A stretch of DNA of 64,000 nt from Lysinibacillus odysseyi (GCA_014595895.1 JABUKB010000001.1:1-64000); one strand, 5' to 3'. Numbered from the stretch's first letter, positions 27,588 through 37,234 are shown. Notes: a model not told the origin generated them from the sequence alone. A program made the numbers and translations.

Positions 27588-28874
27588 ATGTTTCAAAATA
27601 TTAAGCAGTTTACAGGTAAAGTAAATAAAATCGATACGTTTTCACCTTATTTCTTTTTGCCATTTATTTTAGCGCTATACTTTTTCTTAAGTATGTTTGA
27701 TTTTCATCGTTTTGAATTATTCCATGTAAAAGCGTCCATTTGGCCGTCCGTTATTTTAGCCATCTTATGTTACTATATTGGCGTATGGATTATTGATAAG
27801 CTAGGATGGACATTCCCTACATTCGGGTTGTCTTCGCTTGGGAAATATGTCATTCACTTTGTAATATTACTCACATTGATTGGAGTAGTAGCCTATGGTG
27901 CTATGATTTTCCAAGGTAACGTTGGGCTATCGGATGAATCGGTTCGCCGTGGTCTCGACCCGAAATTAAACTTCTTAAGTCAATTATTATGGTTTGGGGT
28001 TTTACTATTATTATCATACCGTATGATGAGAGAAGATAAAATGACTTGGAAAAAAGCGCTGATGTATGCGTGTGCTTTTGCGGCGGTCATGGTATTGTTC
28101 TTATTAATGGGTTACCGTACACCGCTAGTAATCATGTTATTTACAGGTTTAATTATTTTCCACTACTGCGTAAAACGTGTGAAGCTTACATGGTTCATTG
28201 CGTTTATCGCTGTCGTGGGTCTTTCCTTTGCGATGTTCGGTTTCATGCGTGTCCTAACAGAAGATACGTCAAAAGATTTTAATGACCGTTCACAGCCGGA
28301 CCGTGAGCATATGGAAGAAGAAGAGGTTGACAGATTAATCTCTGCCGAGCGCCGCGTTAACTTAACGCCGAAATGGATCCGTGCCATCAACCAAGAGATG
28401 GTGACAGGCCATATTGTATTAAGTAAAATCATCGAATATACAGATGATGAAGGGTATTTAAACGGGGAGATGCATAAAGGCATTTTCACAACGATTTTAC
28501 CTGGGGAGCAAATTTCGCCTCGTATGCAGGTAACAGAAGTGGTAAACTCCCTAAGTACCGAGGATGGTAAGTATATTACGCGTCCAGGTCGTACAACAAC
28601 GCCAACCTATGTAGGGCAATTGTTCTTGGATGGCGGTTACCTATTAGTGGCATTCGGATTCTTGCTATATGGTATGATCGTGTCGCTTGTGTACAACAAA
28701 ATCAAGCAAGCAGGTGTGAAGTCATTCCATTCTGTTGCGTATGCCTTTACGGTGACGCTATTCACGGTTTCCATGCATACCGGATTGCTCGATTTAATCT
28801 TTGTCTTGATGCTTGGATTTGTCATATTAGGTTCAGCGATTCAGAAAACAGAGAAGAAGCGTTTATATAGCTAA
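27588..28874 (+). CDS. Wzy/O-antigen-ligase-like polytopic membrane protein
   Basis: The 428-residue protein has about ten to twelve hydrophobic segments and one large hydrophilic loop (about 225-330; RSQPDREHMEEEEVDRLI to GRTTTPTYVGQLFLDGGY) placed as in oligosaccharide repeat-unit polymerases and O-antigen ligases. These enzymes join lipid-linked sugar repeats on the outer face of the membrane. About 7 kb away lies the csaB/glycosyltransferase/flippase operon, so it may polymerise the secondary cell-wall polymer. The gene is monocistronic, with terminators before and after; the ATG at 27588 has no strong Shine-Dalgarno sequence (AAAGGATG at some distance). Confidence 0.7.
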   Translation: MFQNIKQFTGKVNKIDTFSPYFFLPFILALYFFLSMFDFHRFELFHVKASIWPSVILAILCYYIGVWIIDKLGWTFPTFGLSSLGKYVIHFVILLTLIGVVAYGAMIFQGNVGLSDESVRRGLDPKLNFLSQLLWFGVLLLLSYRMMREDKMTWKKALMYACAFAAVMVLFLLMGYRTPLVIMLFTGLIIFHYCVKRVKLTWFIAFIAVVGLSFAMFGFMRVLTEDTSKDFNDRSQPDREHMEEEEVDRLISAERRVNLTPKWIRAINQEMVTGHIVLSKIIEYTDDEGYLNGEMHKGIFTTILPGEQISPRMQVTEVVNSLSTEDGKYITRPGRTTTPTYVGQLFLDGGYLLVAFGFLLYGMIVSLVYNKIKQAGVKSFHSVAYAFTVTLFTVSMHTGLLDLIFVLMLGFVILGSAIQKTEKKRLYS

Positions 28875-28880
28875 CAAGGG

Positions 28881-28915
28881 GCTACCTAGAGAGGTTATTT
28901 CTAGGTAGCTTTTTT
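28881..28915 (+). terminator. Intrinsic terminator
   Basis: GCTACCTAG and CTAGGTAGC pair around an 11-nt loop and are followed by six T. Confidence 0.9.
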
Positions 28916-28952
28916 GTATGGTTAAAAAACAATAAATAAATATTCATGAGTC

Positions 28953-29086
28953 GCTGATTTTCGTTCTGCTGCTTGCTTTGCCGGGGGCTTGGCTCCGACT
29001 AAATTTTGGCTGGCTCTCGCTTATCCAAAATTGGATTTTCTGCGCACGCTGATCCCCGTGGAGTCTCGCGCTACACTACAATCAGC
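28953..29086. repeat. Dispersed intergenic repeat with inverted ends
   Basis: A 134-bp non-coding element begins GCTGATT and ends AATCAGC (exact inverted ends). It is more GC-rich than its surroundings (GGGGGCTTGGCTCCGACT, CCCCGTGGAGTCTCGCGC). A partial copy is at 31388-31460. It resembles small dispersed palindromic elements common in Bacillales genomes; no transposase is nearby. The rest of the gap, 29087-29248, shows nothing recognisable. Confidence 0.65.
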
Positions 29087-29248
29087 TAATATCCGGTGAA
29101 GAAAAGGCATATTCTTTCTGAAAGCATTTTAGTAGTATCTATTGCTAATAGAGGCTGTCGTTATGCTTGCCATGGAGATGCACTATAGCCCACCTGCAAA
29201 GCGAATACTCATTCCAGCATGCTTTTTCTAGAACAAAATAAATCCTAC

Positions 29249-29277
29249 AAAAAAGCTACCTGCCTAAATCAGGTAGC
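29249..29277 (-). terminator. Terminator of SLH/GATase-like gene
   Basis: GCTACCTG and CAGGTAGC form the stem; on the minus strand it is followed by six T. Confidence 0.85.
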
Positions 29278-29286
29278 CGAAATCTG

Positions 29287-31248
29287 TTATTTTGAAGAAT
29301 TCTCAAGTGAACGCATAATAAATGTCGCAAACTGTGCACGTGTCACCGGATCATAAGGACCATATAATGTAGCGGTTTTTCCTGTTGTGATGCGGTGATG
29401 ATACAGGGTAGCGATATGATGATACTGTGCAGAACTGCTAGGTGTGCCGATATCTGTAAAGCTCATCTCAGCAGAACCAGCGAGCTGGAAGCCTTTTACT
29501 AGCGCCTGTGCCATTTCTCCGCGACGCATTGGACCGGAAGCGTTGATTTTATTGTCCTTTTCGATATTTACTAAACCTAACTGATAAGCTGTGGCCATAA
29601 CATCATAGCCGTAAGCACCCTTTTTCAAATCTGTTACCGAAACAGGCAATGTCGCAGTGGCAGAAGGTGCGGCACCCATAGCTCGCAGCATCATCGTCAT
29701 AGCTTGCAGGCGGGAAACATTATTTGAAGGCAAGAAGGTACCGTTACTATATCCCGTGATAATACCGATTTTCGCTGCATTATTAATATTTATCAAATGT
29801 GAACCAGAGCTGACATCTTTAAAGCCAGCGATATTTGCATATGAGCCGTAGTTTCCTTTTTTCGTTACTATTAACCTTTCAGCTCGTGTGACATAGCCGG
29901 CATTCGGTTTATCGTGGCGTGTTTCTTTGAATGAAATTTTTAACGTATAGGCACCGTCTTTAATCGTACCCGGCAGTAAAATTTCAAATTTCTCTGTATA
30001 GGCAGAGTGTGTGCTATTGTCAGGAGATAAACCTGTTAACAGTTTTGAATATTGACCTAAAACCTTGTTGTTGGCGTCTAATGCTTCGACTTTCAGATAG
30101 CCGCGCGCCGGTACATTTCCGGCATTTTTCAGGGTTACAGACCCACGCAGAGCAAATTTCTTCCCAGGTGTCATATTGGCCGCTAAGTTAGATGTTGAAA
30201 TTTTTACATCATACTTACGAGGTTGAAACGCAGTATTTGGTGTTAACAGCCAATCCATCGACGATTTTAAAACAGCCTGTGCATCTTGCGCCCCTTGTGT
30301 ATTACCATCTGCTAAATGCGCTGTCGAGGTATCTTTCCACTTATGAGCACCTTTCTCTACCTGGATAAAATCATAAATTTTAAATGTGGAATAAACAACC
30401 CGACCCGCACCGTGCTGCATAGCCAGTAAAGCAGGTGTTTGCCCCTTTGAAACATTCTTGCTTTTTTCTGTTAAGATGCCCCCGCTATAAGGAGGGGACA
30501 GTGAATAATCTGAATACGTAAGGATTGTTTGAGCATTCGAAGTAGACCAAGGTTTCACACTCTCGATCCACTCTTGACCTGATTCCTTTAATTGAATAGA
30601 GGAACGACCTGTGATTTTATAAGCTCCTGTTAAAATCGGATGCGTACTTCCCGGTTTATTAGCAATCATCATATTGTTTAAAATGACATCATCGATAAAT
30701 TCTCCTTGGAACACTTCCGTTAAATTATCCCATTCCCAAATATATGTTAACACTTCATAAATCATCGGAGATAAATCCATCTTGCTGGAATTTGCTTGGT
30801 AGTTTGCTAATTCGTTTCGGGCTGTCCCGAATAAGAATTGCGCATTTCCGCCGCCGTAAACATAGTTGCGAATATTTTGGCGTTGTGCATGACTGAGCAT
30901 CACTGTATAAGGCAGCACAATCGCATCGTATGTGCTAAGTCGCCCTAAACTGTTTAAATCCGCATCATAAATTTTATGGACATCATATCCCTGTTCCTGA
31001 TAAAAAGCATACATTTTTGTAGACTTATTCAGAGCAGAGCTGTATCGCACCTTTGGACTGACCGACATTGGGTAAGTAAAGTGAGGAGGTGTATATGTGC
31101 CTCCGGGATTTGTTGAATACATATAGGTTTCATTTTGATCGGAGAAGAGGACGCCGATTTTTTTTGTGCTTGCATTCGCTTCATCAGGCGAGCTGAAAAC
31201 AATGCTATATATCCATACAGCTAAAAGCATAGCTAATAATTTCTTCAT
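29287..31248 (-). CDS. GATase/ThuA-like extracellular protein with C-terminal SLH domains
   Basis: The 653-residue protein has a signal peptide (about 1-26, ending ANA), an N-terminal Rossmann-type region at about 28-330 resembling class-I glutamine-amidotransferase/ThuA-like folds (IGVLFSDQNETYMYS, YDAIVLPYTVMLSHAQRQNI, NAQFLFGTARNELANY), a CARDB-like beta domain (about 345-460; VTLKNAGNVPARGYLKVEALD region) and three SLH domains (about 475-650; FKDVSSGSHLININNAAKIG, NNVSRLQAMTMMLRAMG, DPVTRAQFATFIMRSLE). I see no clear catalytic Cys, so it is probably a binding or non-amidotransferase version. ATG 31248 is chosen for its GGAGG and the signal peptide; the upstream in-frame codons lack both. 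The precise role is unknown. Confidence 0.8.
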   Translation of the reverse strand: MKKLLAMLLAVWIYSIVFSSPDEANASTKKIGVLFSDQNETYMYSTNPGGTYTPPHFTYPMSVSPKVRYSSALNKSTKMYAFYQEQGYDVHKIYDADLNSLGRLSTYDAIVLPYTVMLSHAQRQNIRNYVYGGGNAQFLFGTARNELANYQANSSKMDLSPMIYEVLTYIWEWDNLTEVFQGEFIDDVILNNMMIANKPGSTHPILTGAYKITGRSSIQLKESGQEWIESVKPWSTSNAQTILTYSDYSLSPPYSGGILTEKSKNVSKGQTPALLAMQHGAGRVVYSTFKIYDFIQVEKGAHKWKDTSTAHLADGNTQGAQDAQAVLKSSMDWLLTPNTAFQPRKYDVKISTSNLAANMTPGKKFALRGSVTLKNAGNVPARGYLKVEALDANNKVLGQYSKLLTGLSPDNSTHSAYTEKFEILLPGTIKDGAYTLKISFKETRHDKPNAGYVTRAERLIVTKKGNYGSYANIAGFKDVSSGSHLININNAAKIGIITGYSNGTFLPSNNVSRLQAMTMMLRAMGAAPSATATLPVSVTDLKKGAYGYDVMATAYQLGLVNIEKDNKINASGPMRRGEMAQALVKGFQLAGSAEMSFTDIGTPSSSAQYHHIATLYHHRITTGKTATLYGPYDPVTRAQFATFIMRSLENSSK

Positions 31249-31387
31249 ATAGAACCTCCATCTATTTTTGATTATAGGACTCCTTAATTTTACAGTAAAT
31301 GGAGAGATAAAAATAGCAGTTAGTATTGAAATGCTAACCATTTTACAGTATTAAAAAACAAAGTTGTTAATAAAAATAATATAGAAT

Positions 31388-31460
31388 CCCTGATTTTCGC
31401 TTCACCGCTCGCTTTCCTGAGGGGCGTGGCTCTAACTAAATTTTGGATAGGGAATACTCA
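31388..31460. repeat. Partial copy of the dispersed intergenic repeat
   Basis: CCTGATTTTCGCTTCACCGC, then GGGGCGTGGCTCTAACTAAA and TTTTGG, aligns with the 5' half of the element at 28953. Its 3' half is missing or has diverged. The rest of the gap 31249-31503 shows nothing else. Confidence 0.55.
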
Positions 31461-31503
31461 AATTTTAGAAGAAGTTATTCTTTTTCTATATTTAAAATAA
31501 AAG

Positions 31504-31545
31504 AAAGCACGCACTATTTACAGAACATAAATAGTGCATGCTTTT
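31504..31545 (-). terminator. Intrinsic terminator on minus strand
   Basis: AAAGCACGCACTATTTA pairs with TAAATAGTGCATGCTTT; a T-rich stretch follows on the minus strand. Confidence 0.75.
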
Positions 31546-31605
31546 AATATTGACTAGAGTTTCGTCCTAGCTTCATAAGTATTCAGTATAAAAATGCTGA
31601 TTGCT

Positions 31606-33498
31606 TTATTTAGTAGTTTGCAAAACCTTCACATAAGCCTTATGAACATAGGCTGGCGGAAGCCCTGGTGACTCTCCGTAAATTTCGTACCACTCACTGT
31701 TAGCGCTGCGCTTGATGAGCAGTGGTAAGCTTGTACGCGTATAGCGATATAGTATAGGCTGATTTACAGTTGGACCTGAACGAATATTTAAGCCCGCTGT
31801 TGTCGTCATGCCAATCGTATAGGCATTTTTTGCGTCTTTCGAACCGAGGTAGCGGTCAGCACGGTAATAGTGACCGGCAGCCTTTGCACCCCAGTGAGGG
31901 TCGGATGCATATCTCACATTCATCCCAAGACGTTTCGTGCCGAATACAGCCCCGTTCGCGAAAGGTGCTGTTGCTGGAATATATTTTTTCCATAAAAACT
32001 CTTGCACGTATTCCAGGATATTCGCTTCTACTGAGGCAAATTCCATATTCAATGGATTTGTATCATATACATAAAGACCAAATAGGTTGTTGTAAGTTTG
32101 CGCATGATTACTCATACCGAAATCACTTTCATGAATCGCAAGTGATAAAATCATCATCGCATTGATCCCGTATTGTTCTTCCATCTTCTTCAAGATAGGC
32201 CCAAGACCAATCAATTTACTTTGTGTTGTGGCATTGGCATATTTCGAACTGATTTTTTCGCGTTGTGCTAAAGCATACGCAATATAACGGTCGATTTCAG
32301 CTGCTGTATATTGTGTTTTTGAAATAATCGGTAAAAATTGATAGTAGTTATAATACTCGATGGATTGGCTGCCTTGTAAAAAGTAGATGCCATCCCAGCT
32401 AAAGTATTTCGTATTGGCTAGCATGCCTGCAGGTGCTTTTCCGGAAGTATAACTCCCCGTGATTGCTCCTGTTGTCTGGTTTACTAAATAATGCATAAGC
32501 TCCCCGTTTTCATTACGGTAATAAGAGCGGCCTTTTGATGTGGCAAATGGAATCAATGTAACATCATTGACGGATACTGTGCCGACATGACCAGATAAAT
32601 TAACACGTGCCGTACGACCATCTGTACTGATAAACTGCATCTCTGTATTAGCGGCTACAGCCATCGGGTCTTTAATTGTCTCTGAATACAGGGCAATATA
32701 TTTATTGGATACAGCATAGCCAAGACCTGCTGGCATATAGTAAATTTTGTCGCCGATTGTTACAAACTGTGTTTTTTGATTTGTCACAAGGCTAAAGGCA
32801 CCTTCATAAGAATAAGCGCTACGTCCAGTGGCTACTAGTTGATTGTTTTTGATTTCCTTTACTTCATATAAAGGTAGATTCGTAGCAGGGTCACCCGCAT
32901 GCTCCATCATACGATAGATAAAGGAAGCAGCATGTCCACGCGTTGCATTATTATAAGGGAAGAAATAAGTTGCATTCCCTTTCTTAGAGCCATGAATAAT
33001 ATCAAGCTCGACACCGACATTGACTGCATGAGTAGAGTTTTTCCCGATTTGGTGACTATCCGCAAAAACAGAAGCTTTTGGAGATGAGATCGATTTATTC
33101 ATATACTGCAATGAACGCTCAATCATCACCGCCATATGAACACGCGTAATCGGCGCATCAGGTCGGAATGTATTGTCTAGATAACCTGTGATAATTCCGG
33201 CAGCGGCAGCTTTTTGAATAGATTGATAGTAAGGAAAGCTTGCCGGTACATCAGAAAAAGATTTCGAGTTGTCTACGGGCAAATTCATTACCTGTGATAA
33301 ATAATGAGCAAATTCTGCACGTGTGACAATTTGGTTTGGATAAATATTTCCCTGGTCATCTGCTACGAGTGCTTTCTTAATCATTAAATAACGTAGTCCT
33401 TGCTCGTGTGTATTGCCTGTCATATCATCAGCACTGGCAAGACTACTAATAGAAAACGATAATAGCAGGAGAAGAGGGAAAAGGATATATTTTTTCAT
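31606..33498 (-). CDS. SLH + endo-beta-N-acetylglucosaminidase (GH73-like) + SH3
   Basis: The 630-residue protein has a signal peptide (about 1-23, ending ASA), three SLH domains to about 205 (FSDVPASFPYYQSIQKAAAA, APITRVHMAVMIERSL, NATRGHAASFIYRMME), a beta-rich middle region with many Tyr (about 210-400), a glucosaminidase domain at about 410-555 with likely catalytic Glu in LSLAIHESDFGMS and the NNLFGLYVYD block, and an SH3 domain at about 565-628 (GLNIRSGPTVNQPILYRY). It should cut the glycan strand of peptidoglycan while anchored to the wall polymer. It is convergent to nothing and divergent from the phosphodiester glycosidase gene at 33718; the ribosome binding site is AAGGAGG. Confidence 0.88.
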   Translation of the reverse strand: MKKYILFPLLLLLSFSISSLASADDMTGNTHEQGLRYLMIKKALVADDQGNIYPNQIVTRAEFAHYLSQVMNLPVDNSKSFSDVPASFPYYQSIQKAAAAGIITGYLDNTFRPDAPITRVHMAVMIERSLQYMNKSISSPKASVFADSHQIGKNSTHAVNVGVELDIIHGSKKGNATYFFPYNNATRGHAASFIYRMMEHAGDPATNLPLYEVKEIKNNQLVATGRSAYSYEGAFSLVTNQKTQFVTIGDKIYYMPAGLGYAVSNKYIALYSETIKDPMAVAANTEMQFISTDGRTARVNLSGHVGTVSVNDVTLIPFATSKGRSYYRNENGELMHYLVNQTTGAITGSYTSGKAPAGMLANTKYFSWDGIYFLQGSQSIEYYNYYQFLPIISKTQYTAAEIDRYIAYALAQREKISSKYANATTQSKLIGLGPILKKMEEQYGINAMMILSLAIHESDFGMSNHAQTYNNLFGLYVYDTNPLNMEFASVEANILEYVQEFLWKKYIPATAPFANGAVFGTKRLGMNVRYASDPHWGAKAAGHYYRADRYLGSKDAKNAYTIGMTTTAGLNIRSGPTVNQPILYRYTRTSLPLLIKRSANSEWYEIYGESPGLPPAYVHKAYVKVLQTTK

Positions 33499-33717
33499 GT
33501 TATTTTTCCTCCTTAAGTCTACTTACATATTAGCAAAAAAATGTTATTCGCAACAGAGGGCAGAAGGAGTACTTATAATAGTAGATTTCCAATTTTTCAT
33601 GAAAAAAGTAGGCTAAGGTTGGTAATATTTATACTTTATTTCTATGAAAATGGCAATATAGCTATTTCATTGGTTGTTTGCTATGCTATAGGGAAATATA
33701 TAGCAGAGGAGAAAATA

Positions 33718-35961
33718 ATGAACAAGTCTTTTAAATTAATCATTTTATCACTTGTTTTTCTAATGATGGCAGCAGGCTCTGTTGGGGCTAACCAGACGGT
33801 GAATGAACAATACCCTTTATCCAGCGGGGTTCAATATAGTAAATATACGCATACAAGTGGAGGTACGAATCGGATCAATCATTTAGCTGTCAATCTAAAT
33901 GATGCTACGACAAATGTGACGTTGGGCCTACCAACGCCATTTGCTTCCCGTATACGTACAACAACATTGGCAACACAAAATATTGCTCCTGGGCATCGCG
34001 TTGTTGGTGCCGTCAATGCAGCATTCTTCGATATGTCAGAGGGATATCCCTTATTTTTAATTGCGCAAAAGAATCGCATTATTAATGGAGGAAAAGTATC
34101 AAAAGGCTCACATGAATATCTGAATGTGCCGACAGCTTTTGGGGTCAAAGACGGGCAAGGTATTATTGATTATTTTGATTTTGACATTACGCTACAAGCG
34201 AAGGGCAATAACTATGAGATGAGTGGAATGAACCGGGAGCGTGAAGCAGGGGAAACGATTATTTTCACATCAGGACACTATAAATCTTCCACAGGCAGTA
34301 ACCAATTTGGATTTGAAATTTTAGTAGAAACAGAAAAGAGTACAAAAAATATTAGCTTTGGTGATACGATTACCGGAAAAGTAAAGGCAATCACGCCGTA
34401 CGGACAGAGTATTACGAATATCCCGGAAAACAGCTTTGTCATTTCCGTTCAGGGGACATCGCCGTACAATAAACCAGAACATTTGCAAGAGCTGGCAATC
34501 GGCTCGGAAGTATCGGCAACATTTACAGTAGATAGCAAATGGCATAACGCGGATTATATCGTTGCTTCCGGTCCGATGCTTGTACGCAATGGCGCGCCTT
34601 ATATTATGATGAATACATCTAGTGCACGTGCGACAGAAGTGACAGCACGAACAGTTGTCGGCCTTAGTAAAGATAAAAAGACAATTCACCTCATCACAGT
34701 GGATGGCAAACAAACAGCAAGCAAGGGCATGAATATGTCGCAGCTAGCGAATTATTTAATCTCTCTTGGTGTGGATACAGCAATCAATTTAGACGGCGGC
34801 GGCTCAACAACCATGGGAATTCGTAAATACGGCACAAATGTTGTGTCGTTAGCGAATGTTCCATCAGGCGGTTCAGAGCGTGCAGTTAATGCGATATTGC
34901 AAGCAGTGAGCACAGCACCGCTTACACCAGCGAAGCATATTAAATATACACGTACAAATGTCGGAACAATGTTAGTCGGTACGACGTCAACAATATCAGT
35001 GCAGTATGTCATGGATGCTAACTACAATACCATTCCGCATGAAGGAAGGTTGGCGTTCAATTCAAAAAATGGTACGCTCAATGTTAGTGGGTATTCATTT
35101 ACACCAACAGTAGCAGGGCGTGAAGAATTAAATATGTATCATGACGGTACATTGTTCCAGTCGTTCCCTGTGAACGTAGTAGATGCCCCAACAACGATGT
35201 CGATTAGCGGTACGACATCTTTAGGAGAGGGAGATAGTGCAAACTATACTCTTCAAAATGTTAAGGATAGTGCTGGACAAGATGTCATCTATAATGCTTC
35301 CCAAATTCAGTGGTCAGTCGAGGGCGGTATCGGGACTATTGCAGCAAATGGTAGATTTGTGGCGACAAAAGCTGGTACAGGTGCTATTGTAGCGAAACTA
35401 GGTACAAAAACAGTGAAGATGGCAGTGCAAGTCAAAGCGGCAGGTCTATTCAAAGATGTGCCAGCAAACTACACATATGCAAAAGAACTTGCGTTTTTAG
35501 TCAATAATAAATATATTACGGGGTATGAGGATGGCACATTTAGACCGTCCAATACATTAAGCCGTGCGCATGGAGCGGTAATCATTGCACGTGTATTAGG
35601 TCTTGATACACAAAATGTGGTCGATTCAGGCTTTGCAGATGTACCAACAACGTATACGTACTATAAGGAAATTGCAGCCGTTTATAATGCCGGTATTATT
35701 GACGGGTTCGAAGGCAAGTTCAATCCATCCGGTATTTTAACACGTGCCCAAATGGCAAAGATTATCGTCAATGCCTTTAAACTGCAAGGAACATCTACGC
35801 AGACATTTAGCGATGTAGCAGCTGATCATTGGTCAGTGCCATACATTAGTACGCTATTGGCAAATGATGTTACAACGGGGTATGAAGATGGTACATTTAA
35901 ACCAAATCAGGCCATTACACGGATGCATTATGGGCTATTCCTATATCGTGTCTTAAATTAA
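33718..35961 (+). CDS. Phosphodiester glycosidase (NAGPA-like) with C-terminal SLH domains
   Basis: The 747-residue protein has a signal peptide (about 1-24, ending VGA), a NAGPA-type phosphodiester glycosidase domain at about 55-400 (VVGAVNAAFFDM, VASGPMLVRNG, AINLDGGGSTTM with the SERAVNAILQ end), an Ig-like Big_2 region (about 405-565) and three SLH domains (about 570-745; FKDVPANYTYAKELAFLVNN, NTLSRAHGAVIIARVLG, QAITRMHYGLFLYRVLN). Family members remove GlcNAc or other sugars linked through phosphodiesters; the natural target here could be teichoic or secondary wall polymers, which is inference. ATG 33718 follows AGAGGAG and gives a proper signal peptide; longer in-frame extensions upstream have no ribosome binding site. 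Confidence 0.88.
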   Translation: MNKSFKLIILSLVFLMMAAGSVGANQTVNEQYPLSSGVQYSKYTHTSGGTNRINHLAVNLNDATTNVTLGLPTPFASRIRTTTLATQNIAPGHRVVGAVNAAFFDMSEGYPLFLIAQKNRIINGGKVSKGSHEYLNVPTAFGVKDGQGIIDYFDFDITLQAKGNNYEMSGMNREREAGETIIFTSGHYKSSTGSNQFGFEILVETEKSTKNISFGDTITGKVKAITPYGQSITNIPENSFVISVQGTSPYNKPEHLQELAIGSEVSATFTVDSKWHNADYIVASGPMLVRNGAPYIMMNTSSARATEVTARTVVGLSKDKKTIHLITVDGKQTASKGMNMSQLANYLISLGVDTAINLDGGGSTTMGIRKYGTNVVSLANVPSGGSERAVNAILQAVSTAPLTPAKHIKYTRTNVGTMLVGTTSTISVQYVMDANYNTIPHEGRLAFNSKNGTLNVSGYSFTPTVAGREELNMYHDGTLFQSFPVNVVDAPTTMSISGTTSLGEGDSANYTLQNVKDSAGQDVIYNASQIQWSVEGGIGTIAANGRFVATKAGTGAIVAKLGTKTVKMAVQVKAAGLFKDVPANYTYAKELAFLVNNKYITGYEDGTFRPSNTLSRAHGAVIIARVLGLDTQNVVDSGFADVPTTYTYYKEIAAVYNAGIIDGFEGKFNPSGILTRAQMAKIIVNAFKLQGTSTQTFSDVAADHWSVPYISTLLANDVTTGYEDGTFKPNQAITRMHYGLFLYRVLN

Positions 35962-35972
35962 CGTAAAAAAGT

Positions 35973-36006
35973 GAGAATCCTATTGCTTTCGTAGGATTCT
36001 CATTTC
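35973..36006 (+). terminator. Intrinsic terminator
   Basis: GAGAATCCTA and TAGGATTCTC pair perfectly; the following tract is ATTTCATTT. Confidence 0.75.
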
Positions 36007-36024
36007 ATTTATAGCTATCGGATA

Positions 36025-36047
36025 TGCTATAATTTTTGTATTATAAT
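36025..36047 (+). promoter_or_regulatory. Promoter region of csaB operon
   Basis: An extended -10 (TGCTATAAT, 36025-36033) and a second TATAAT at 36042-36047 lie just before csaB. No good -35 is visible. Confidence 0.5.
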
Positions 36048-36070
36048 TTGAAACTAAAGGATGTAATGGA

Positions 36071-37234
36071 ATGAAAATTGGAATCGTAGGAAACTACGGA
36101 AATGATAACAACGGTGATGAGTCTATCCTGTTAGGGCTAATCCAGCAAGTTAAGCAAACCTTTTCCGTAAATAGCGCGGATATTACGGTTTTCAGTAATA
36201 ATACGCAGCAGACGTCCGAACTTTACGGTGTCCAGAGCTACCCGTTATATTACCGTAAAAGTAACTTGTACAAGACGTTCTATACTACATATGTCACCAA
36301 TCAAAAGTATGTAGCCGGCTTTGATTTATTAATCATTGGTGGCGGCGGAATTTTGATGGACTTTTATCGTCGCGAGGCACATCTATATAGCACATATGCT
36401 TTAATCGCTAAAAAATGTAAAGTCCCCTATATTGTCTATGGCTGTGGTGCCGGACCCCTTGATACATTGTCAGGGAAGTTAATGATTCGGTTGATGTGTA
36501 GTCATGCGGAGAATATTTCGGTTCGCGACCCGAAATCAAAGCAGTTATTGCGAAAAATTGGTGTCAAGAAGCCGATAGAGGTGATTGGAGATCCTGCATT
36601 TACGCTTTATCAGCCAAAAAACCACTATGCAGTGGCGCCAAAAAAGGTAGGACTTTCGGCTGTGCCTATTTATAACGCGAACTATTGGCCAAGCGGTGAC
36701 GTCGAAATATATGATCAGTATATTTCCGGGATGGCAGCTAATTTAGATTTTCTGATTGAGGAAAAAAATATTGAACTCACATTCTTTGCGACGAAGTATC
36801 CGCAAGACGTTACAGTCACAAAAGATATTCAAAAGAAAATGAAATATGCGAAAAGAACAACACTAATAGATCAAAACTTAAAACCGACCGCACTTATTGA
36901 TGTAGCTTCTAAACAAGATGTAATCATCGGGACACGCCTACATTCCTTAATTTTAGCGACAGATTCGGCTACACCGATCGTTGCGATATCGTATCATCAC
37001 AAAGTAAAGGATTTTATGGAGATGATTGGTCAAGAAAATCGATGCTGTACAACGGAACAAATTGCGCAAGGGAACCAAGTGCTTATTTCTTTATATGAAG
37101 AGATTGCGCGCAATTGGCCAACCGTAATTGAAGAAACGAAAGAAATCTCTAAGGAATTGCACGAAAAATCGATGCAAGGACAACAATTGATGATGAAGGC
37201 AGTGAAGGTAAATGAAAAAAATATTAATAATTAG
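36071..37234 (+). CDS. csaB: Polysaccharide pyruvyl transferase CsaB
   Basis: The 387-residue protein has the GT-B-like pyruvyl transferase fold: MKIGIVGNYGNDNNGDE at the N terminus, the LLIIGGGGILMDF glycine loop, YGCGAGPL, and the C-terminal IIGTRLHSLILATDSATP followed by ISYHHKVKDFM. CsaB adds pyruvate from phosphoenolpyruvate to the secondary cell-wall polymer; the pyruvyl group is the ligand of SLH domains. Its presence next to ten SLH genes is strong contextual support. It is first in a three-gene operon; the next gene starts inside it (23-base overlap). Confidence 0.93.
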   Translation: MKIGIVGNYGNDNNGDESILLGLIQQVKQTFSVNSADITVFSNNTQQTSELYGVQSYPLYYRKSNLYKTFYTTYVTNQKYVAGFDLLIIGGGGILMDFYRREAHLYSTYALIAKKCKVPYIVYGCGAGPLDTLSGKLMIRLMCSHAENISVRDPKSKQLLRKIGVKKPIEVIGDPAFTLYQPKNHYAVAPKKVGLSAVPIYNANYWPSGDVEIYDQYISGMAANLDFLIEEKNIELTFFATKYPQDVTVTKDIQKKMKYAKRTTLIDQNLKPTALIDVASKQDVIIGTRLHSLILATDSATPIVAISYHHKVKDFMEMIGQENRCCTTEQIAQGNQVLISLYEEIARNWPTVIEETKEISKELHEKSMQGQQLMMKAVKVNEKNINN

